A DNA stretch of 7,811 nt from Spirochaetales bacterium (GCA_002730475.1 PCAG01000046.1:1-7811), one strand, 5' to 3'. Shown: positions 1 through 6,235, counted from the first letter of the stretch. Notes: generated by a model from the sequence alone, not told the origin. Translations and numbers: made by a program.

Positions 1-495
1 AAATGGTTTGATCTTATGCACGAAAAATATCAAACGGAACTCGATAGTGGCAGAACGATGGAAGCAATGCCTGAAAAAGGAAATGAAGATATGCAGCAAC
101 TTCAAAACGAATTAGACGAGCAAGGAGTTGACCTGGATGATTTGATTAAGCGTAGTAAAGCTATGAACTTACTCAGATATGCAACAGATAGTAAGTACAG
201 CTCAGGAGATAAATTGAATGTGAGGCTTAGTGGTTTAGATGGAAAAGAATTACTGGATGTTGATTCACTCGTTGAAGCCGAGGAAGTTGGCGCACTTGAT
301 ATGGCTCTTAAGCCTAAGGGGGAACTTAGTGTTGAAGAAGTAGCACAATGTATAAATGAAACATCGGGGCTTCTAGGAGCTTCAGTTGTTGGCGGCGAAG
401 TTAAGTTCGATAGTAAGATATCGATTGATCAAGGCAAGAAAGCATTTAAGGCGATGCAGAGGAAAAGGCTTATAAAGAGAAATAGTAAGGGATAA
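1..495 (+). CDS. Unrecognised acidic protein, C-terminal part (5' end outside window)
   Basis: I do not recognise this protein. The frame is open from base 1 (KWFDL before the first Met at 16), and no ribosome site or promoter precedes that ATG, so the gene most likely starts left of the window; 16..495 is the minimal version. The visible part of about 160 residues is soluble-looking, with no membrane segment or signal peptide. It is acidic and rich in Glu, Asp and Lys, and is probably helical in its first third (QQLQNELDEQGVDLDDLIKR). A mixed region with a GELSVEEVAQCINE helix follows, and the tail is strongly basic (QRKRLIKRNSKG). The TAA stop lies one base from the TAA of the convergent membrane-protein gene, leaving no room for a separate terminator. 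That the frame codes is supported by its length and its smooth composition; function is unknown. Confidence 0.7.
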   Translation, partial: KWFDLMHEKYQTELDSGRTMEAMPEKGNEDMQQLQNELDEQGVDLDDLIKRSKAMNLLRYATDSKYSSGDKLNVRLSGLDGKELLDVDSLVEAEEVGALDMALKPKGELSVEEVAQCINETSGLLGASVVGGEVKFDSKISIDQGKKAFKAMQRKRLIKRNSKG

Positions 496-496
496 T

Positions 497-2203
497 TTAA
501 ATACTTGCATCCTGGATCCTTCGTATCCCCTCATTCGCCTCAACAGAAAACTTATTCCACTCAAGCGCCTTTTCAAACTGTTCACGGGCTTTATCAGTTT
601 GGTTCTTTTTAAGGTAGAGGTTTCCAAGCTTAGCTCTGGCAATTACATACGAGCCATCAAGCTCAACCGCTTTTTCATAAAATGAGATTGCTTCATCAGA
701 TCTTCCTGTTTGTTCAAATAGTGAACCAAGTGAAAAGTAAGGCTCAGGATTATTTGGATCCATATTAATTGCTGTGCGGAATCTTTCCTCCGCGTCAGTC
801 ACCTGCCCTGTTGCCGCGTAAACAAATCCTGCGTTCATGTGCAGGAGGGAATGATCCATGTACTTCACTCCTTCGGTTATAACTTTAAATGCTTCTTCAA
901 ACTTATTCTGATGCCTGAGGATTGTTGCAAGACCAACGCGAGCTCCGACTGATTCTGGATAAATAGAGAGGGTTCGCCTAAAAACTCCGTCAGGCGTTTT
1001 CCATGTATTTGTTTGATTGATTGAGAGGACTATTAGAATAATAATAATAGTTGATCTTGCGATTGGTCGAATGCTTTTATAAATATAAACAAGAACGATT
1101 AGAAGCCCAACCATTGGTAAATACGCATAACGATCAACTGCGAAGAATACTAAGTTTGCTTTTCCAATGTTCAGATACGTTGGAGCAAGGGTCACCAAAT
1201 ACCATCCGATTCCAAATGTAATAACTGGATGTTTCTTGAGTGATTTAATAGCAATCATAATTAGAATAATTGCGAGTATAACGCTTGGGAGAATCCGCAT
1301 ATCAGTCAGAGATATGTCTCCTTGAAGTGGATAAATGATAGTCAAATCATTTGGTATCAAGAATTTATATATATAAAAGATTGTGCTTTTGCAGGCGACG
1401 AGGATTTTATCGATAAGAGTTACGGATGCGATGACGCGGGCTTTGCCGCCGAGGGCAACTACAACAAAGATCAGAGTTAGGATTAAGTAAGGAACGATTG
1501 TAATCGGGCTCGGTTTTCGGGTTCGGGTTCTCAAAAGTAGCCAATGCAGAATTAGAATTCCCAAAAGAGTTACAGCTATAACTTTTGAAAGTAGTGCGAG
1601 TAGGAACATTGTGATGCTAAGCCAGTAAGCTTTGCGATTGCCTTTGATGAAGTCCAGATAAAAAGTAAGTGACGCAAAGAAGAAAAGTCCGGAGAGCAAG
1701 TCTTTTCTTCCAGCAAGCCACACAACGGCTTCTGTATTTAATGGATGAATGGCAAATATCAAACCACCGAATAATGCAAGCTGTGCTTTTCTTGAGGAAC
1801 AATTGACAATTGACACTTCGACTCCGCTCAGTACAGGCAATTGACAATTGACATCTTCATTCTCGCTTGCATTGGATTTGTTGGATGCCAAGAGTTGCAT
1901 CAGTATCCTAGTTACGAGTAGCGCATTTATAATGTGGATCAGAATATTAGTCAGATGATAATTGAATGGAGCAAGTTCACCGATCAGATAATTGAACTGG
2001 AAGCTTACGAAAACTAGAGGTATATAAAGTTCAGGATCGTATGTTGTAAAGAAGTGTTTGAGGTTCTCCCAATTAATAGCACGTATCGCCAGATTCTCCA
2101 CAATCAGAAATGAGTCATCCACAGGTGCAAAGCCATGGAATAGGGAAGCTCCAAAGGCGAGGAATGGGAGGATGATAAAAAGAGGAATCTTCAGTTTTTG
2201 CAT
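497..2203 (-). CDS. TMTC-like multi-pass membrane protein (putative GT-C glycosyltransferase) with C-terminal TPR repeats
   Basis: The protein has 568 residues. The N-terminal about 400 residues form many hydrophobic segments, and residues about 415-560 are tetratricopeptide repeats (for example 453-482 and 487-516, with NPEPYFSLGSLFEQTGRSDEA). The first extracytoplasmic loop carries an acidic PVDDSF motif (D29, D30), where GT-C transferases keep catalytic acidic residues. HPLNTEAVVWLAGRKDLLS (153-171) and VDRYAYLPMVGL (356-367) match the pattern of eukaryotic TMTC O-mannosyltransferases and their bacterial TPR relatives. By family the protein would transfer a sugar from a polyprenyl-linked donor outside the membrane; donor and acceptor cannot be told here. 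The ATG at 2203 has no Shine-Dalgarno site, but TATCAT lies 6 nt upstream. Oddity: residues about 118-135 (VNCQLPVLSGVEVSIVNC) come from an in-frame DNA repeat in a hydrophilic loop. The fold and TPRs are clear; the enzymatic role is inferred. Confidence 0.85.
   Translation of the reverse strand: MQKLKIPLFIILPFLAFGASLFHGFAPVDDSFLIVENLAIRAINWENLKHFFTTYDPELYIPLVFVSFQFNYLIGELAPFNYHLTNILIHIINALLVTRILMQLLASNKSNASENEDVNCQLPVLSGVEVSIVNCSSRKAQLALFGGLIFAIHPLNTEAVVWLAGRKDLLSGLFFFASLTFYLDFIKGNRKAYWLSITMFLLALLSKVIAVTLLGILILHWLLLRTRTRKPSPITIVPYLILTLIFVVVALGGKARVIASVTLIDKILVACKSTIFYIYKFLIPNDLTIIYPLQGDISLTDMRILPSVILAIILIMIAIKSLKKHPVITFGIGWYLVTLAPTYLNIGKANLVFFAVDRYAYLPMVGLLIVLVYIYKSIRPIARSTIIIILIVLSINQTNTWKTPDGVFRRTLSIYPESVGARVGLATILRHQNKFEEAFKVITEGVKYMDHSLLHMNAGFVYAATGQVTDAEERFRTAINMDPNNPEPYFSLGSLFEQTGRSDEAISFYEKAVELDGSYVIARAKLGNLYLKKNQTDKAREQFEKALEWNKFSVEANEGIRRIQDASI
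1800..1853. repeat. Small repeat inserted in frame: two 16-bp direct repeats around a 22-bp core
   Basis: CAATTGACAATTGACA occurs at 1800-1815 and again, identically, at 1838-1853. The core at 1816-1837 contains CTTCGACTCCGCTCAGTAC. Each flank is a 7-bp tandem repeat (CAATTGA, CAATTGA, CA). The unit totals 54 bp, or 18 codons, so it keeps the membrane-protein gene in frame and encodes VNCQLPVLSGVEVSIVNC on the minus strand. In another minus-strand frame the same DNA reads CTERSRSV. From memory, that peptide recurs in many predicted hypothetical proteins of environmental bacteria, which suggests a dispersed repeat; I could not check this. Confidence 0.8.
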
Positions 2204-2209
2204 GGGGAT

Positions 2210-2237
2210 ATGATAGCTGATGGCTTAAGCTACACAA
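2210..2237 (-). promoter_or_regulatory. Promoter of the TMTC-like gene, probably leaderless
   Basis: On the minus strand, TATCAT (2215 down to 2210, one mismatch to TATAAT) lies 6 nt before the ATG at 2203. A weak -35, TTGTGT (2237 to 2232), sits 16 nt further upstream. Transcription would be expected to begin at or next to the start codon. No Shine-Dalgarno sequence is present. It shares a 63-base intergenic region with the divergent MscS-like gene. Confidence 0.5.
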
Positions 2238-2259
2238 ATTTGCCATTTTCTGCTATAAT
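2231..2259 (+). promoter_or_regulatory. Extended -10 promoter of the MscS-like gene, probably leaderless
   Basis: TGCTATAAT (2251-2259) is a perfect TATAAT with an extended -10 TG. A -35-like TACACA lies at 2231-2236 with a 17-bp spacer. The ATG at 2267 begins 7 nt after the box, so the predicted transcript starts at or beside the start codon. The 11-mer TCTGCTATAAT (2249-2259) recurs exactly at 4253-4263, before the M23 gene. Confidence 0.65.
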
Positions 2260-2266
2260 TCTAGCT

Positions 2267-3106
2267 ATGGAAACAATTCTCACTCGTACAAATACCTTGG
2301 TCAGAGAAGCCGCTTTGCAGGCTTATGAGAAAATGATGGATATTTTCCCCGAAGCCTTGCTTGCGATATTGATAGTATTGGCTGGCTGGATAGTCGCATC
2401 TATTTTCTATCGCCTTTGTGTCCAACTTCTTGCTTTCTTTGCAATTGATAAGCTGGTTGCAAAGACTCCTCTCGATAAGATGCTTAAGGGCATTGGAATT
2501 CATAAGAGCGCGTCCGGAATACTCGGCCTTCTGGTTTTTTGGCTGACTATCTTGGTTACGTTGATCTTTGCATCAGAAATTCTGAGCTTGGAAAAAGTAT
2601 CCAATGCACTTGAGGTAGTGACGCGATATATTCCTCAGGTCATCGCGGCATTTTTGATTGTTGTATTTGGAATGCTTCTTGCTAAGTTTTTGCAAACGAT
2701 TGTAGTCCAATCAATTTCCAAAACGGGTCTTGGATATGAAAGGTCAGTAGGGCGTGCAGTTCAAATGATTGTTTTGGTTTTCGTATTTCTTGCTGCGGTT
2801 GAACAGCTTGGATTAAACCTTTCCTTTATTACGACCAATGTACTTATATTCTTCGCAGCCATTTTATTGATCTGCGGTCTTGCAATTGTATTAAGCGCAA
2901 GGACTGTTTTGGAGAATGCTCTTCTTTGCCAGCACCTAAAGAGAAACATTGAAGTTGGAAGCGAAATATCCGTTGGTGACGTTAACGGAAAAGTTAAATC
3001 ATTTACTCTTGCCGGCGTAGTGGTTGAAACTTCTAAAGGTGCAACAGTAGTACCGGCATCTCTCTTCTTTACACAAACATATACAATAAAAAAAGATGAT
3101 GATTAA
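2267..3106 (+). CDS. MscS-related small membrane protein (conserved TM-helix / mechanosensitive-channel-like family)
   Basis: The protein has 279 residues. About five hydrophobic segments can be seen (roughly 29-54, 82-106, 121-147, 162-182 and 187-212), followed by a short beta-rich soluble stretch at 226-268. That stretch, with EVGSEISVGDVNGKVKSFTLAG and later VVPASLFF, resembles the start of the MscS middle beta domain (GD.I.V....G.V..I and a later .PN-like motif). The rest of the MscS C-terminal domain is absent. Proteins of this layout belong to the conserved-TM-helix/CmpX-like relatives of small-conductance mechanosensitive channels. A role in osmotic response or membrane tension is a family inference; gating is not shown. 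I chose the ATG at 2267 over the upstream ATG at 2198. The 2198 start would add 23 residues encoded by the divergent promoter region and overlap the neighbouring gene, whereas TATAAT ends 7 nt before 2267. The intergenic region that follows holds a large hairpin. Confidence 0.85.
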   Translation: METILTRTNTLVREAALQAYEKMMDIFPEALLAILIVLAGWIVASIFYRLCVQLLAFFAIDKLVAKTPLDKMLKGIGIHKSASGILGLLVFWLTILVTLIFASEILSLEKVSNALEVVTRYIPQVIAAFLIVVFGMLLAKFLQTIVVQSISKTGLGYERSVGRAVQMIVLVFVFLAAVEQLGLNLSFITTNVLIFFAAILLICGLAIVLSARTVLENALLCQHLKRNIEVGSEISVGDVNGKVKSFTLAGVVVETSKGATVVPASLFFTQTYTIKKDDD

Positions 3107-3136
3107 CAATGTTTTATATGGTTTAGATTCCGTTTT

Positions 3137-3181
3137 GTCACATGTCACATGTCACAAGACTTGTGACTTGCGACCTGTGAC
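3137..3181. repeat. 45-bp near-palindrome built from 7-bp units
   Basis: The plus strand reads as successive 7-mers GTCACAT, GTCACAT, GTCACAA, GACTTGT, GACTTGC, GACCTGT and GAC. The right half is the near reverse complement of the left. The dyad is centred on A3159; GTCACAAG (3151-3158) and CTTGTGAC (3160-3167) pair perfectly, and across the 22-nt arms 19 of 22 positions pair. It lies between the MscS-like stop and the next gene. No T-run follows on either strand, so it is not a standard intrinsic terminator, although a hairpin in mRNA could still protect a 3' end or hinder transcription. Confidence 0.85.
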
Positions 3182-3197
3182 CCCTATCACTTTAATT

Positions 3198-3203
3198 AAT
3201 AAT
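3198..3203 (+). promoter_or_regulatory. Probable -10 box of the amidohydrolase gene
   Basis: AATAAT lies 7 nt before the ATG at 3211, the same spacing as at the other predicted leaderless starts in this window. No convincing -35 or extended -10 is visible; the -35 area falls in the right arm of the 7-bp-unit palindrome. No Shine-Dalgarno sequence precedes the ATG. Confidence 0.4.
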
Positions 3204-3210
3204 CTAAATC

Positions 3211-3972
3211 ATGACTCCTGATATCCGCCCAATCCTCGTCTCGATACCGCACGCCTCGAATAAAATTCCTGAGGAGGTAAAGGATTATATTCAGCTGAGC
3301 GAAGAAGATCTTCTGGGTTACACGGATCTGTACACAGATCAGATTTTCACAATCGGGAATGTGTACACGGTTAAGTGCGATACTTCCCGCGTTATTGTCG
3401 ATGTAAATCGCGCGCCGGATGATATTTCAACAGAGTACAAGCAAGCGGCGGAGGGGGTAACGGTTCATACGACTTGGGACGAGAAAAATGTTTATAAGGA
3501 AGAGCCTTCGCAGGAAGTTGTTGATTCGTTGATCAAGAAGTACCACGATCCGTATCATGAAAAAATTGATGAAGTAATTCCGCATGCAAAGTTTTTAATA
3601 GATGGACATTCATTCCTGTCAGTCGGTCCAAGCTTAAAAAAAGACAGTGGCAAAGACCGTCCGGATATCAACATTGGAAATGGAAACTACACGTCATGCT
3701 CGCGCGACCGAACTGTTTTCTTCCGCGACTTCTTCAAAAACCGAGGATACTCCGTCGAGGTCAATTTTCCCTACTCAGGCAAATATATTCTGGGACACCA
3801 TTGTCACAGGCGCAGGATTCCTCCATTTCTGGTCCCTGGCATTCAGATAGAGATCAACCAAGGGCTTTACATTAAAAACAACTCATTCGACCCGATTCCT
3901 GAAAGGGTTGATGAATTCCATGAGATATTTGAAAAGCTAGTTGACGAGTTCACAGCTAAATTCTGTCCTTGA
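3211..3972 (+). CDS. N-formylglutamate amidohydrolase family protein
   Basis: The 253-residue protein shows the family motifs in order: VSIPHASNKIP (10-20), RVIVDVNRAPDD (60-71), YHDPYHEKI (111-119), DGHS (131-134), RPDINIG (150-156), PYSGKYILGHH (187-197) and IQIEINQGLY (211-220). The His, Asp and Glu residues in these motifs are likely metal ligands or catalytic residues. Characterised members (HutG type) hydrolyse N-formyl-L-glutamate to formate and glutamate, the last step of one histidine-degradation route. No hut gene lies nearby, so the substrate may differ; many homologues are annotated only as predicted amidohydrolases. The length is close to usual for the family. No signal peptide is seen, so it is probably cytoplasmic. 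The ATG at 3211 is the first in frame and follows an AATAAT box by 7 nt. The family call is firm, the substrate unknown. Confidence 0.88.
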   Translation: MTPDIRPILVSIPHASNKIPEEVKDYIQLSEEDLLGYTDLYTDQIFTIGNVYTVKCDTSRVIVDVNRAPDDISTEYKQAAEGVTVHTTWDEKNVYKEEPSQEVVDSLIKKYHDPYHEKIDEVIPHAKFLIDGHSFLSVGPSLKKDSGKDRPDINIGNGNYTSCSRDRTVFFRDFFKNRGYSVEVNFPYSGKYILGHHCHRRRIPPFLVPGIQIEINQGLYIKNNSFDPIPERVDEFHEIFEKLVDEFTAKFCP

Positions 3973-3995
3973 AAGAACAGTTAGAGAAGTATAGT
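3969..3995 (+). promoter_or_regulatory. Possible promoter before the small ORF
   Basis: TTGAAA (3969-3974) and TATAGT (3990-3995) are separated by 15 bp, slightly short. Transcription would start about 4-5 nt before the ATG at 4007. It begins inside the stop-codon region of the amidohydrolase gene. Confidence 0.35.
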
Positions 3996-4006
3996 CTGAG
4001 CTTGTT

Positions 4007-4237
4007 ATGGGAAGAGGCTTATCCAACGGCGCAAGGGAATTACCTGCATTTACTGTGCCTCATGCTGAGTACGCTAATTTTCCAAATAGACCAATGCCCT
4101 TATCTGAATTTGCTCCTGTTCGCCAAGTAACCGATGAGCAGTATGAAAGAATAGTGAGAATGATGGCGAGTGCCGAAAGGGCAAATGATGGCAATATTTT
4201 AAAATCAGGACATAGGTTACAGGGAACAGCGGCATAG
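4007..4237 (+). CDS. Small hypothetical protein, 76 aa
   Basis: I do not recognise it. The frame fills the gap between the amidohydrolase and the M23 gene, on the same strand as both, and is preceded by a plausible promoter. The first 40 residues are Pro-, Asn- and Phe-containing and probably unstructured (PAFTVPHAEYANFPNRPMPLSEFAP). A predicted helix follows (TDEQYERIVRMMASAERAN), then a short tail. There is no signal peptide, membrane segment or Cys pair. Its composition looks more protein-like than that of the overlapping antisense frame. The ORF is flanked by direct copies of ATAGTCTGAGC at 3991-4001 and 4234-4244. It may be a real small protein or merely an open stretch. Confidence 0.4.
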   Translation: MGRGLSNGARELPAFTVPHAEYANFPNRPMPLSEFAPVRQVTDEQYERIVRMMASAERANDGNILKSGHRLQGTAA

Positions 4238-4252
4238 TCTGAGCGGTCAAAA

Positions 4253-4263
4253 TCTGCTATAAT
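4253..4263 (+). promoter_or_regulatory. Extended -10 promoter of the M23 peptidase gene, probably leaderless
   Basis: TCTGCTATAAT contains a perfect TATAAT (4258-4263) with the extended -10 TG. The ATG at 4270 follows after 6 nt. No good -35 is seen, which an extended -10 can compensate. The same 11-mer precedes the MscS-like gene. Confidence 0.65.
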
Positions 4264-4269
4264 AGTTTG

Positions 4270-5106
4270 ATGCTTGAGATAAACATTCATATTCACAGAC
4301 CATTCAGAATCCTTGCAATTCTTGGCGGAACTATTGGTCTGTTCATTGGGCTACAATTGATGGTGAACTCAGGAAAGTTGCCAATGGGAGGTCCTTTGAC
4401 TGCGTCAGTTCAGAATGCAGAATCAACTATTCAACGTGAACGTCAGGAGATTGCAGTATTGGAAAGACGTGAAGAGATACTCAGATATCAATTAGGCGTT
4501 CTTGAAAACGAGAAAGCTGAGTACGGCAAAGACTGGTCAGAAAAACAGCAAAGAGAGTGGCAGGATGCGCGCACGAAGTTACTCATGCTACTTGAAGACA
4601 GAAGAGTTTCCGAGGAGTACATAAGAACTGCATTATTTGAAATCAGGGCGGCAGAAATTAGAGCGCTTGCTGCAAGTGGAGATCCAAGCATGCCTCTCAG
4701 ACTCAGCTGGCCCGTTGAACCCACCGAAGGAATTTCAGCTTTGTTCCATGACGAAGAGTACGAGAAAAGATTCGGACTTACGCATGAGGCAATTGATATT
4801 CCGGTTCTACAAAACTCAGAAGTTAGGTCATCTGCGGAAGGAGTTGTGTCAGTTTTGTACGAAGGAGATAGCGGATATCAGTACATCATCATTTCTCATC
4901 CGGGTGGTGCGACACTTTACGGACACGTCAGTGAATTCTTAGTCCGCGAAGGTCAGGTGGTTCATCGCGGAGATGTAATTGCACTTAGTGGCGGACGTCC
5001 GGGCTCAATGGGTGCAGGTCCGCTTTCAACCGGTCCGCATCTTCATCTGGAAGTTATCAGAGGCGGAGTTCATGTTGATCCGCTGGGATATCTCCCCAAG
5101 ATCTAG
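4270..5106 (+). CDS. Membrane-anchored M23 (LytM/lysostaphin-type) peptidase with coiled coil
   Basis: The protein has 278 residues from the ATG at 4270. There is a short basic N-terminus, one membrane segment (about 13-31), a long charged helical region that is probably a coiled coil (about 47-131), and a C-terminal M23 domain. The zinc-site motifs are complete: HEAID (H172, D176), YGH (H219) and HLH in GPHLHLEV (H257, H259), so it is likely active, not a degenerate EnvC/NlpD-type activator. Family members cut peptide cross-links in peptidoglycan during growth or division; the anchor and coiled coil would hold the domain outside the membrane. A TTG at 4267 is also in frame but would place the start even nearer the -10 box, so ATG is preferred. 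The TAG stop shares CTAG (5103-5106) with the stop of the convergent dGTPase gene. Confidence 0.92.
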   Translation: MLEINIHIHRPFRILAILGGTIGLFIGLQLMVNSGKLPMGGPLTASVQNAESTIQRERQEIAVLERREEILRYQLGVLENEKAEYGKDWSEKQQREWQDARTKLLMLLEDRRVSEEYIRTALFEIRAAEIRALAASGDPSMPLRLSWPVEPTEGISALFHDEEYEKRFGLTHEAIDIPVLQNSEVRSSAEGVVSVLYEGDSGYQYIIISHPGGATLYGHVSEFLVREGQVVHRGDVIALSGGRPGSMGAGPLSTGPHLHLEVIRGGVHVDPLGYLPKI

Positions 5107-6191
5107 ACGGATTGTTCCATTGCAAAATGATCAGTCATTCCTGCAACGAAGTCTTTTACTGCTTCCTCCAAACCGGAATCAGTCTTCTTTTGAATGGCTA
5201 GAACTTTATTAGTCGGTTTATCTTTTAGCCCATTGCAAAGCGCAATAATCAGAGCTTTGCCTTCTTCACTCTTGTTTCTGACCTGTGGGCAGAAGTACAT
5301 ACGTTTGGACAAGAACCCTCTAAGCTCATCCAAGTCCTTGCGCATTGAATGTGTTAGGTGAACAAGGGGAGTGACTGCTTTGCTAACATCCTCTAGCGTG
5401 TTAATACGCTGGGACGCAAGTTCCTCTGAGGTTGCTTTGTATAGGTCCATTACGCAAACATTGATTATTGAACCGCGCAATGATGTTCCACGTTCAATCG
5501 TTAGATCATGTGCTTGCTTCGCCAGAGGTACTGCAAGTATCTCCTCAAGAGTAAAGAGGCCGGCCCTTATTCCATCCTCACAATCATGACCCGTGTATGC
5601 AATCTCATCAGCTAAGTTAACTACTTGTGCTTCCAAAGTAGGAGACTTAGAAACAATTGCCTGTGGAAGATCATAAGGCGTTGTGTGTTTGAGAAGTCCT
5701 TCCAATATCTCCTGATTAAGGTTAAGCCCTTGGGCAAGCGAAGAATGAGACTCAAGCAAGGTCACAATCCTATGCGACTGTTCATTATGCTCAAACCTTC
5801 CTCCAAATTCTTTCATCCACTCATCCAAGCCCTCTTCACCTGCATGGCCGAATGGAGGGTGGCCCAGATCGTGTGCTATTGCTATGCATTCAGTCAGATC
5901 CTCGTTAAGTTGAAGTGTACGTGCGATGTCTCGACTGATTTGCACCACTTCCATTGTATGCGTCAGTCTTGTCCTTACATGATCTCCGTGCCCGGCAACG
6001 AACACCTGAGTTTTCCCCTTCAGTCTACGAAAAGCTCTGGTGTGTATCAGTCGATCTCGATCTCGTTGAAAAGGAAATCGTGTTTTATCCTCAGGTTCCC
6101 TGTGAGCTCTTCCCAGTATTCCTTGATGCGGAATGGCATAGGTCGCTAATAGTTGATTCGAAGCCTGTAATCGTTCTTGGAGTGATAACAA
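5103..6191 (-). CDS. dgt: Deoxyguanosinetriphosphate triphosphohydrolase-like protein (HD domain)
   Basis: The protein has 362 residues from TTG. The N-terminal family block FQRDRDRLIHTRAFRRLKGKTQVF (41-64) is followed by HD-domain metal residues: H78 (RLTHTMEV), H107-D108 (AHDLGHPPFGHAGE) and D195 (NLADEIAYTGHD). The family hydrolyses dNTPs, classically dGTP, to the deoxynucleoside plus triphosphate, helping control dNTP pools; homologues of this shorter type may prefer other dNTPs. Length and motif order are normal, so the core looks intact. The start is unusual. TTG at 6191 has no Shine-Dalgarno site and lies at the edge of a 7-bp repeat array. An in-frame ATG at 6227 with a well-placed promoter is cut off by TAA at 6209-6207. 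Real initiation may be at TTG, possibly after translation of the 6-codon leader MTTIHY. Function is confident, the start is not. Confidence 0.9.
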   Translation of the reverse strand: MLSLQERLQASNQLLATYAIPHQGILGRAHREPEDKTRFPFQRDRDRLIHTRAFRRLKGKTQVFVAGHGDHVRTRLTHTMEVVQISRDIARTLQLNEDLTECIAIAHDLGHPPFGHAGEEGLDEWMKEFGGRFEHNEQSHRIVTLLESHSSLAQGLNLNQEILEGLLKHTTPYDLPQAIVSKSPTLEAQVVNLADEIAYTGHDCEDGIRAGLFTLEEILAVPLAKQAHDLTIERGTSLRGSIINVCVMDLYKATSEELASQRINTLEDVSKAVTPLVHLTHSMRKDLDELRGFLSKRMYFCPQVRNKSEEGKALIIALCNGLKDKPTNKVLAIQKKTDSGLEEAVKDFVAGMTDHFAMEQSV

Positions 6192-6225
6192 GTGAATAGT
6201 GAATAGTTAATAGTGAATAGTTGTC
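6191..6225. repeat. 7-bp tandem array at the 5' end of dgt
   Basis: Plus-strand units are AGTGAAT (6191-6197), AGTGAAT (6198-6204), AGTTAAT (6205-6211), AGTGAAT (6212-6218) and a degenerate AGTTGTC (6219-6225). The single change G to T at 6208 in the third unit creates the in-frame TAA on the minus strand. The array covers the predicted 5' leader of dgt, including its TTG start. Confidence 0.85.
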
Positions 6226-6235
6226 ATGAGCTATT

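Noticed and set aside
382..642. 86-aa minus-strand frame across the first convergent junction
   Set aside because: It overlaps both the end of the first gene and the TPR region, is basic and low in motif content, and is best explained as a shadow.
1617..1847. 76-aa minus-strand frame reading CTERSRSV
   Set aside because: It is an alternative frame through the repeat within the membrane-protein gene; useful only as a hint of the repeat's identity.
2198..2266. Upstream ATG at 2198 as start of the MscS-like protein
   Set aside because: It would overlap the divergent gene and translate the promoter region; the extra 23 residues do not look like part of the domain, and TATAAT ends 7 nt before the ATG at 2267.
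3137..3185. CRISPR-like array
   Set aside because: Units are 7 bp and contiguous, without spacers; it is a tandem/inverted heptad repeat.
4060..4296. 78-aa minus-strand frame opposite the small ORF
   Set aside because: It runs into the M23 gene start and its promoter, and has no upstream signal of its own. It has a hydrophobic stretch, so it is not fully excluded, but the plus-strand frame fits the context better.
5625..6149. 174-aa plus-strand frame opposite dgt
   Set aside because: It is antisense to conserved HD-domain coding sequence, is rich in Cys, Arg and Ser without a recognisable domain, and has no promoter or SD.
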